Source: Candidatus Methanoperedens sp. (GTDB lineage Archaea; Halobacteriota; Methanosarcinia; Methanosarcinales; Methanoperedenaceae). Taken from it: a DNA stretch of 9,901 nucleotides. The notes under the pieces were generated by a model. It saw only the letters and a list, made by a program, of their open reading frames with translations. It was not told the DNA's origin and did not search any database. The DNA is taken from NCBI GenBank assembly GCA_023249275.1, contig JAHFCV010000084.1, positions 1 to 9,901 on the forward strand, given 5' to 3'. The first letter of the stretch is position 1. Each line of letters opens with the position of its first letter. Of the stretch, positions 4,870-9,901 are shown in pieces. A program made the translations under genes and the position numbers.

Positions 4870-5820
4870 ATGCCTGATAAGAATAACAAATATTTTGCAG
4901 CTCATAAAGAAATAATATCGGTAGCCAGGCTCTCTATATATTCCAATACTTTTTTACTTTTCATGAAGCTCGCCGCGGGCTTTTTCATGGGCTCGATATC
5001 TGTCCTGTCCGAAGCCCTCCATTCAGGTATTGACCTTCTGGCTGCTATTATTGCCAATTATTCAGTGAGAAAAGCGGGAAAACCCGCTGATGAAATTCAT
5101 AAATTCGGGCACGGCAAGTTTGAAAATGTATCCGGCACAATCGAAGCGATTCTTATTTTCATAGCCGCCATAATCATACTTTACAAAGCAGGTGAAAAAA
5201 TAATAAAAGGGGGTGAGGTCGAATACATCGGTGCAGGTATTGTTATTATGGGCGTATCCGCAGTGGTGAATTTTTATGTGTCCAGAAAAATCATGAAGGT
5301 AGCGAGGAAAGCCGAATCCATTGCCCTTGAAGCTGATGCCTATCACCTCACCACGGATGTTTATACCTCGGTAGGCGTCTTTATTGGTCTTGTTCTCATT
5401 CAAATAACGAAAAATCCGATTTTTGACCCGGTTTTTGCAATGCTCGTGGCGCTCATAATTCTTAAGGCATCGTATGACCTGATAAAACGTTCAGTCTCAG
5501 GAATTATGGACGTGAAGCTTTCAGACCGGGAAGAAAATATCATAAAGTCTATAATTGCCGAGCATTATTCCGAATTCGCCGAATATCATGACCTCCGCAC
5601 AAGAATGTCGGGCGCTGAAAGATATGTGGATTTGCATCTTGTTGTGCCTAAAAACCAGCCCGTTGTGGATGCGCATGAATTCTGCGACCATCTTGAAAAG
5701 GATATAAAGGAGAAAATCCCGAATCTATCGCTCCTGATTCACATCGAACCATGCGAGACAGATTGCGAAATATGCAGGAAACTGGATGTGTGCAAAGCGC
5801 CGGGCAATGCCCATGACTAA
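4870..5820 (+). CDS. Cation diffusion facilitator (CDF) metal/proton antiporter, FieF/MamB-like subfamily
   Basis: This 316-aa inner-membrane exporter removes divalent metal ions from the cytoplasm in exchange for protons. About six membrane helices are visible up to residue 205, followed by a cytoplasmic domain. The transport site is H51-x3-D55 in helix 2 (SEALHSGIDLL) and H159-x3-D163 in helix 5 (EADAYHLTTD). The HD/HD set is usual for zinc-preferring members, whereas E. coli FieF has DD/HD. KFGHGKFE (78-85) is the conserved loop after helix 2. The C-terminal domain has the conserved YVDLHLVVP and HIEPC. It ends with an unusual cysteine group, C295, C299, C302 and C308 (HIEPCETDCEICRKLDVCK), which may bind an additional metal. 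The start directly follows the inverted repeat. The 3' end overlaps the convergent DUF1805 gene by 3-4 bases. Confidence 0.93.
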   Translation: MPDKNNKYFAAHKEIISVARLSIYSNTFLLFMKLAAGFFMGSISVLSEALHSGIDLLAAIIANYSVRKAGKPADEIHKFGHGKFENVSGTIEAILIFIAAIIILYKAGEKIIKGGEVEYIGAGIVIMGVSAVVNFYVSRKIMKVARKAESIALEADAYHLTTDVYTSVGVFIGLVLIQITKNPIFDPVFAMLVALIILKASYDLIKRSVSGIMDVKLSDREENIIKSIIAEHYSEFAEYHDLRTRMSGAERYVDLHLVVPKNQPVVDAHEFCDHLEKDIKEKIPNLSLLIHIEPCETDCEICRKLDVCKAPGNAHD

Positions 5821-6104
5821 AGCATCTTCGCAAGCGCTTCTCTTGTAGGCATGCCGATTGTTATGCCAAGTTTCTTCGCAGCCTCAGAAACATCCACAGC
5901 CTTTGCATTTAAAACGTCCTCGAAGCTTTTTACACCTGTCACCCTGACAGCCACATCCCCGAGTTTATTAGCAACATCCATACTTAAATAACCGCACATC
6001 ACAAAGCCCTTTCCAGCCCTGATAACAAGCAGGGGCGCATGTTCCATATCCAGCTTCACTCCAAGCGCGCTGCCATTTTCAAGTTCAATATGTTCTACAA
6101 GCAT
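5817..6104 (-). CDS. DUF1805 (YunC-like) domain protein
   Basis: This 95-aa protein is full length for the small DUF1805 family. Characteristic segments are LLVIRAGKGFVMCGYLSMDVANKLGD (residues about 25-50), VRVTGVKSFEDVLNAK (about 53-68) and the terminal GMPTREALAKML. A structure is known for the Bacillus YunC member, but the biochemical role is not established. It has no membrane segment. The ATG at 6104 has no SD. A minus-strand TATA-like stretch at 6131-6140 would give a leader of only a few nt, so a leaderless mRNA is likely. It lies between the two CDF exporters, sharing its promoter region with the second one and overlapping the end of the first. A link to metal homeostasis is suggested only by position. 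Confidence 0.88.
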   Translation of the reverse strand: MLVEHIELENGSALGVKLDMEHAPLLVIRAGKGFVMCGYLSMDVANKLGDVAVRVTGVKSFEDVLNAKAVDVSEAAKKLGITIGMPTREALAKML

Positions 6105-6130
6105 GAATTCTACGTGGCGCTACCGATAGA

Positions 6131-6140
6131 AATATTTTAT
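6131..6140. promoter_or_regulatory. AT-rich box shared by divergent DUF1805 and CDF genes
   Basis: AATATTTTAT reads as a TATA-like box on either strand. To the right the start would fall near 6160, just before the inverted repeat; to the left near 6110, just before the ATG at 6104. One element could serve both genes. Confidence 0.45.
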
Positions 6141-6149
6141 CATGCCCCC

Positions 6150-6193
6150 ATCTTAAAAGTAGACCTCGGACTTAAGTCCGAGGACTTTAAGAT
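6150..6193 (+). promoter_or_regulatory. Perfect 20-bp palindrome within a longer hairpin abutting the second CDF start
   Basis: CCTCGGACTTAAGTCCGAGG (6164-6183) is a perfect palindrome centred on TTAA. It is nested in outer arms ATCTTAAAAGT (6150-6160) and ACTTTAAGAT (6184-6193), which pair except for one extra A and a 3-nt bulge. The outer arm ends on the base before the ATG at 6194. The GAGG at 6180-6183, the only SD-like element, lies inside the stem. It can be an operator covering about +4 to +23, or an mRNA hairpin that masks the ribosome binding site. Confidence 0.75.
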
Positions 6194-7069
6194 ATGGAAG
6201 ACATCGATAAAAACCTGAAAATTGCAATAGTCCTCACGACACTCATCTTTTTCCTGGAATTCGCAGGCGGGATAATGTCCAACAGTCTGGCTCTTCTTTC
6301 TGACTCGGCGCATGTGTTTATGGACGTTGTAGCATTAGTTCTTTCATACGGCGCAATAAGAATATCAGCCCGCCCGTCCAACAGGAACGTGACCTTCGGC
6401 TACCACAGGTTTGAGATTTTTGCAGCGTTGATTAACGGATTAACCATTATCGGGATTGCATTTTTCATATTTTATGAAGCTTATAGTAGAATACTAAACC
6501 CTCCTGTTGTAAAAGGCGCAGAAGTTTTGATTATCGCAACCATTGGCTTAATTGTCAATACCTGGGCTGCTTTAAAATTGCACGGGCATCATGACCTCAA
6601 TATCCGCGGCGCCTATCTGCATGTTATCGGCGATGCCCTCGCGTCCATAGCAGTGATAGCTGGCGCGGTTGTTATCATTTTTACAGGAAACTACATAATA
6701 GACCCGCTGCTTAGCATTTTAATAGGCATGATGCTGCTGTACGGGGCATTCCGGCTTGTTTTCGGTTCTGTGAGGATTCTACTTGAGTTTGCGCCCAAAC
6801 ACGTTGATGCGGATTCGCTTTCCAGGGTTATAATGGAAATCGAAGGAGTAAAAGGGGTGCATGATATCCATATCTGGAGCATATGCTCCAATATCCATGC
6901 TATGAGCGCCCACGTTCTTGTTGACAGAATCCACGTCCAGCAAACAGAGGTTCTGATAAGTAAAATTAGCGAGATAGTTAAAGAACGATTCATGATAGTG
7001 CATACCACGCTGCAATTTGAATGCGCCGAATGCGCGCCTGTGGAAATCGGGCACGAACGAGTTTTATAA
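6194..7069 (+). CDS. Cation diffusion facilitator zinc exporter, CzcD/ZitB-like subfamily
   Basis: This 291-aa membrane exporter is of the zinc-type CDF subfamily. Six helices are visible, with H40-x3-D44 in helix 2 (SDSAHVFMDVVAL) and H143-x3-D147 in helix 5 (YLHVIGDALAS), the HD/HD zinc site. TFGYHRFE (67-74) is the family loop. The cytosolic loop between helices 4 and 5 has only a short histidine group (LHGHHD, 129-134), against the long His-rich loop of many CzcD proteins. The C-terminal domain carries HDIHIW (224-229), HAMSAHVLVD and HTTLQFEC, with C277 and C280 close to it. The start is the only ATG that includes the first helix, and it abuts the inverted repeat. It is divergent from DUF1805 and convergent with the 152-aa membrane protein, 9 nt away. 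It belongs to a different branch from the CDF at 4870, so the two are not a recent tandem duplication. Confidence 0.94.
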   Translation: MEDIDKNLKIAIVLTTLIFFLEFAGGIMSNSLALLSDSAHVFMDVVALVLSYGAIRISARPSNRNVTFGYHRFEIFAALINGLTIIGIAFFIFYEAYSRILNPPVVKGAEVLIIATIGLIVNTWAALKLHGHHDLNIRGAYLHVIGDALASIAVIAGAVVIIFTGNYIIDPLLSILIGMMLLYGAFRLVFGSVRILLEFAPKHVDADSLSRVIMEIEGVKGVHDIHIWSICSNIHAMSAHVLVDRIHVQQTEVLISKISEIVKERFMIVHTTLQFECAECAPVEIGHERVL

Positions 7070-7078
7070 CTAATAGCT

Positions 7079-7537
7079 TTACTTTTTCCCACTCATTATT
7101 TTTCCAAGTCCCAGCAAGAAATCTTCTACTTTCGTCTTTATTGATTTGGGCGGTTCCTCAGGTTTTGGAACCGGTGCTGCGGTTGGTTTCTCCGGTTCTT
7201 TTGACACGGGTTTAACCTCTTTTGTCTCAGGCTTCGCCTTTTTTGGAGCGGGTTTTTCCTCTCTTAAAAGGTACCAGGATACAATCTCGGAATAAGCCAC
7301 GATCCCGATAAGAGCAGACCAGATTGAAAGCAGGATATGGATATTCTGTATATATATATCCCTAAACGAGAATTGTTGAATCGAAAAGAATTGTATTGCC
7401 TTATCGGGCAGAAAATAGACAGTAACCACAGGAAGAAGTATCAGCAAAAGTGCTGAAAGTATTGGGGAGATTAATATCATTACCATCAAAATTAAAATAA
7501 CATATATTAAAAATATTATAATTGAATAAATATCCAT
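7079..7537 (-). CDS. Small membrane protein with Pro/Lys/Glu-rich tail
   Basis: This 152-aa protein is not a recognised family. Residues 4-43 are hydrophobic enough for two closely spaced membrane helices, and a third spans about 66-90. A low-complexity tail (about 93-131) rich in Lys, Pro and Glu follows, then a short amphipathic end (VEDFLLGLGKIMSG). The tail resembles a flexible linker that presents the C-terminal helix away from the membrane. The ATG lies 2 nt after the stop of the 548-aa gene, and the SD-like GGAAG falls in that gene's last codons, so the two are surely cotranscribed and translationally coupled. They may form a cell-envelope complex, which is an inference from the operon. 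Confidence 0.75.
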   Translation of the reverse strand: MDIYSIIIFLIYVILILMVMILISPILSALLLILLPVVTVYFLPDKAIQFFSIQQFSFRDIYIQNIHILLSIWSALIGIVAYSEIVSWYLLREEKPAPKKAKPETKEVKPVSKEPEKPTAAPVPKPEEPPKSIKTKVEDFLLGLGKIMSGKK

Positions 7538-7539
7538 GG

Positions 7540-9186
7540 TTATTTCTTCCTTTTAACTTTAGCAAATAAATATGCCACAAGAGTCAAACCGGCAATAATT
7601 CCTCCAATTGCAATGAATGATAAAATCATAAACGATATTACCCCGTATGGCTCTGTTTTTAAGGTTGGTGTTGGTACACCTTCCTTTTTCTCCGTGTTAG
7701 CATTAATGCTTTTCGTTTTGGGTTCAACGACATTGGATTGCACCTGTCTTGTGACGCCGCGCATATCGCGATAAGTTCCGCTTGCGGCGGGGAGTACGTT
7801 AACAATACCCTGCAAAGAGTACATGATAGTAGCGCTTTCGCCGCTTTCAAGTTTACCAGACCATACCGTGTCTCCCTGGACTATTGAATACCCCTCCGGT
7901 ATTTTATCAGACACTTTTACCTGCGCAGGTCTGTCCCCATTATTGCTAATAACGAGTTTCACATCAGTCTGGCTTTTATTACCTGCCGCAGTTTTTGTCA
8001 TGCTGATAGCAGGCATATGCATTGTCATTTTTACCCTTCTGGACATGGATGTTTTTCCATTCCACTGTGCAGCGGCGGCAGGGAGTATGTACAGCCCCGG
8101 TTTTTGAGGTGTGATAGAGTAAACAAGGGTTGTAGATTTTTTTGACCCGAGCTGGATATCCCAGTCAAGTTTTTTTGCTGTAAGTTCTTCAGGTATGTTG
8201 TCACTGACATGGATCGATTTGTTATCCAGCCCTGAATTGTAAACAAAGAGCTGTACAGTCACGTTTTCATCGTCCGTATCCGCAGGCGCGCTTTTTATCA
8301 GGGATACATCAGGAGTGATAAAGATGTCCTTACTCACAGTCTGGATGTATGCATTGTTATTATAATCGCGGCTCTCGATTTTCGCATTGATGGTAACAGT
8401 GGAATTAGCAGCCTGTCCGGTCATTTGTGATTGGAAGGAGTGTGTACCTGTAATGCCTGTTGCAGAAAAACTATTTTGCTGTATTTTTACAGGCGGGTTT
8501 GTCTCTATGATTACGCCCATTATATTCTGGGCAAAATCACTTGAAGTATTTATTGTAACCAGTATGGGCTCATCCGGAAAGTATTCATCCTTATCTGTTA
8601 ATACCAGGGCTTTAATCTCAGGAGCCTTACTTGTAAAGAGTTCAAGGTCTATAAAACCTGTTTTATTTATGTCTCTCATTGTGATTCTCAGGGTTCCATA
8701 ATCGTTTGAATCACCGGATGAAAACACACCGGTTTGCTGCGCGCTTTTGTTTGATATTACCAGGTTTACCGAGTCGCTGCCGAACGTATCAATATGGAGT
8801 GAATAATCTTCAATCGTGTAGGTGTCGCCCCATTTCAGCAGCGTTCTGGATAGCGGTCTAAAGACGTCTTTAGTTTCAGGTTTACTTATTGAAATCCATG
8901 AATAATCCCCATATATCCCCAGCAGGGTTATCATAATATTATCGTATTTTTTGAACTCGTTCACATTAAACTCTCTTGTTTCTACCAGGGCATTGTTTTT
9001 GTGAACTGTTACGGCAGCTCTTGTATTATCTAAAACTTCTGATGTTATGAAATAATTTTCAAAGGATAAGGATTGGCTGGATTTAATAAATCCTGATTGT
9101 TTGGCAGCCCGGACATCAGCCGTGCTGGCAGATGCAACAGGGAGGAAACATATTATTATGAAACATATTACAATTTTTATGTTCAT
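7540..9186 (-). CDS. Secreted, membrane-anchored surface protein with Ig/DUF11-like modules
   Basis: This 548-aa protein has a signal peptide (hydrophobic to residue 18, probable cleavage after PVASA at 20). Residues about 36-185 form a beta-rich domain, and residues about 188-290 an Ig-like domain (ALVLTDKDEYFPDEPILVTIN). Two related modules follow at 292-388 and 391-489. Each starts with P-x-[VI]-S-[LM]-[IT]-K and contains a [YN]-N-[SN]-G stretch, V-S-D-[NK]-I-P-E and a late LPAA, as in DUF11/NEW3-type extracellular repeats. One membrane helix (about 514-541) ends in the basic cytoplasmic KVKRKK. Several N-x-S/T sequons occur, consistent with archaeal N-glycosylation. It is therefore anchored with its bulk outside the cell, probably at the S-layer. 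It heads an operon with the 152-aa membrane protein and is divergent from an archaellum gene; a link to either surface structure is inference. Confidence 0.85.
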   Translation of the reverse strand: MNIKIVICFIIICFLPVASASTADVRAAKQSGFIKSSQSLSFENYFITSEVLDNTRAAVTVHKNNALVETREFNVNEFKKYDNIMITLLGIYGDYSWISISKPETKDVFRPLSRTLLKWGDTYTIEDYSLHIDTFGSDSVNLVISNKSAQQTGVFSSGDSNDYGTLRITMRDINKTGFIDLELFTSKAPEIKALVLTDKDEYFPDEPILVTINTSSDFAQNIMGVIIETNPPVKIQQNSFSATGITGTHSFQSQMTGQAANSTVTINAKIESRDYNNNAYIQTVSKDIFITPDVSLIKSAPADTDDENVTVQLFVYNSGLDNKSIHVSDNIPEELTAKKLDWDIQLGSKKSTTLVYSITPQKPGLYILPAAAAQWNGKTSMSRRVKMTMHMPAISMTKTAAGNKSQTDVKLVISNNGDRPAQVKVSDKIPEGYSIVQGDTVWSGKLESGESATIMYSLQGIVNVLPAASGTYRDMRGVTRQVQSNVVEPKTKSINANTEKKEGVPTPTLKTEPYGVISFMILSFIAIGGIIAGLTLVAYLFAKVKRKK

Positions 9187-9210
9187 TATACTTATAATTG
9201 AATTCTATTG

Positions 9211-9224
9211 GTTTAAACTTTTCT
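9211..9224 (-). promoter_or_regulatory. Putative promoter of the surface-protein operon
   Basis: On the minus strand GAAAAGTTTAAACC gives an A-rich BRE and a TTTAAA box centred near 9214. The start about 25 nt on falls just before the ATG at 9186, predicting a leaderless or near-leaderless mRNA and explaining the lack of an SD. Confidence 0.5.
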
Positions 9225-9252
9225 TGTGGCAAAAAGGATACAAAATCCGATA

Positions 9253-9283
9253 GAGTATATATACATCAAGGAAATATATAATA
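9253..9283 (+). promoter_or_regulatory. Tandem TATA boxes for the archaellum gene
   Basis: TATATATAC (9256-9264) and AAATATATAATA (9272-9283) are both good TATA boxes. The first predicts a start near 9285 and the second near 9302, leaving leaders of about 85 or 70 nt. Only the first transcript would contain the short ORF at 9294. Confidence 0.5.
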
Positions 9284-9293
9284 AGTGTACTAA

Positions 9294-9347
9294 ATGAGAA
9301 AACCAATACTATTATTACTCATGATGATAATAATAACCCCTTTATAG
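9294..9347 (+). other. 17-codon hydrophobic upstream ORF
   Basis: ATG at 9294 opens MRKPILLLLMMIIITPL and stops at TAG 9345-9347. That TAG overlaps the GGAG at 9347-9350 and lies 6 nt before an in-frame ATG at 9354. It looks like a signal-like leader peptide, or chance coding in an AT-rich leader. It has no SD of its own. Confidence 0.2.
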
Positions 9348-9371
9348 GAGATAATGGTTAAGGAGAAAGGC

Positions 9372-9901
9372 ATGTTTAAAGACTTATCGGGAAAATTTGA
9401 CTTAGCAATACCCGAAGGGTCTCTTATTAAAAAACTTGAGAGGATTAAAAAAACGTCAGGTGCCCCTGATACAAAAGGCGTCCTGTTACCTGAGATAATA
9501 GAACAGCTCAGGGAGGAATTTAAAAAAACCCCTGAAGAGCTGAATAAAAAAATTGAAGACATCGTTAATTCAAAAATTGAGCAAATAAAAACCGCCCCAG
9601 AGGGAGTAAAAAACCTTGAAACCCAGATCAGCAGGATAGAACAAATCGCTTCATCCGGAAAAAAGAATACAGAGACTTTTAAAGAAAGGCTGGATAAGAT
9701 GGATGAAACTGTCCTGGAATTATTATCGTTATATGAAGTAGTCTCAAGCACCGTGAACCCTTTCCTGGATAATAAAACGGCTGGTGTAGCTGAAAAGATA
9801 GTAGATCTTGAGAGAAAGGTGGAAGAACTGAGCCTGAAAGCCCCTGAGATGCCATCAAATCTCACAGAGGATATTGATAATAAATTCAAAACTCTTGAAA
9901 A
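9372..9901 (+). CDS. Archaellum accessory protein of the FlaC/FlaD/FlaE family, 5' part
   Basis: The first 176 codons are present and the gene runs off the window. FlaC/D/E proteins belong to the cytoplasmic side of the archaellum motor in Euryarchaeota, where they connect the chemotaxis system to the motor. The diagnostic segment is ETVLELLSLYEVVSSTVNPF (residues 112-131), the FlaC_arch signature. Around it lie charged heptad-like coiled-coil segments at about 40-110 and 137-155. The N-terminus MFKDLSGKFDLAIPEGS is not a signal peptide. The start at 9372 is chosen because GGAG (9362-9365) lies 6 nt before it. An in-frame ATG at 9354 with GGAG only 3 nt away would add six residues (MVKEKG). 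The C-terminal FlaD/E domain, if present, lies beyond the window. A long open minus-strand frame over the same bases is not a gene. Confidence 0.88.
   Translation, partial: MFKDLSGKFDLAIPEGSLIKKLERIKKTSGAPDTKGVLLPEIIEQLREEFKKTPEELNKKIEDIVNSKIEQIKTAPEGVKNLETQISRIEQIASSGKKNTETFKERLDKMDETVLELLSLYEVVSSTVNPFLDNKTAGVAEKIVDLERKVEELSLKAPEMPSNLTEDIDNKFKTLE

Noticed and set aside
6863..6898. 16-bp perfect palindrome TGGAGCATATGCTCCA (6875-6890) flanked by direct repeats ATATCCAT inside the second CDF gene
   Set aside because: It lies within the conserved HDIHIW...IHAMSAHV region, where codons for conserved residues explain it. I see no regulatory context.
9290..9889. A 199-codon open frame on the minus strand at the right edge
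   Set aside because: It is antisense to the FlaC/D/E coding frame, which carries the clear family signature and coiled coils. The antisense translation is Ser/Phe/Leu-rich low-information sequence.
1..9901. CRISPR array, insertion sequence, tRNA or rRNA genes
   Set aside because: No regularly spaced repeats, transposase-like proteins, terminal inverted repeats with target duplications, or cloverleaf sequences were seen on either strand.

Overview
The window looks like chromosome of a methane-metabolising archaeon of the Methanosarcinales type, possibly an ANME-2d/'Ca. Methanoperedens'-like methanotroph. The grounds are the C-terminus of methyl-coenzyme M reductase alpha subunit (McrA) at the left edge, an archaellum FlaC/D/E protein at the right edge, TATA-box promoters, AT-rich intergenic DNA, and a mix of leaderless and Shine-Dalgarno (SD) starts. 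The lineage is inferred from memory of protein style and was not checked by a search.

Left part (1-1009): the end of mcrA is closed by a hairpin/T-tract terminator. Next comes a small stand-alone zinc protein built from four DnaJ-type CxxCxGxG motifs. A convergent 102-aa acidic protein of unknown function follows.

Centre-left (1067-4645): a 721-aa B12-binding radical SAM enzyme with a C-terminal PqqD-like (RiPP recognition element) domain runs rightward. Against it run four minus-strand genes: a 189-aa protein with a possible Sm-like tail, a 58-aa beta-rich (possibly AbrB-like) protein, a 51-aa charged peptide with a very strong SD, and a 55-aa zinc-ribbon protein. The last three are all shorter than 60 aa and easy to miss. 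A long hairpin ends the 58/51-aa unit. The enzyme modifies peptides or proteins if its domain make-up holds. Its substrate is not evident; nearby candidates are the 51-aa peptide, an overlapping upstream ORF, or McrA itself.

Centre-right (4800-7069): two cation diffusion facilitator (CDF) metal exporters of different subfamilies flank a convergent/divergent DUF1805 gene. Both CDF genes carry a 20-bp inverted repeat centred on TTAA, about 20 nt before the start codon and about 35-38 bp after a TATA-like box. The two repeats differ mostly by symmetric changes and are the best regulatory discovery in the window. They look like a shared operator, or like hairpins that mask the ribosome binding site.

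Right part (7079-9901): a minus-strand pair encodes a secreted, membrane-anchored 548-aa protein with tandem Ig/DUF11-like modules, followed 2 nt later by a 152-aa membrane protein with a Pro/Lys/Glu tail. Divergent from it, behind strong TATA boxes, begins an archaellum accessory gene (FlaC/D/E family) that runs off the window.
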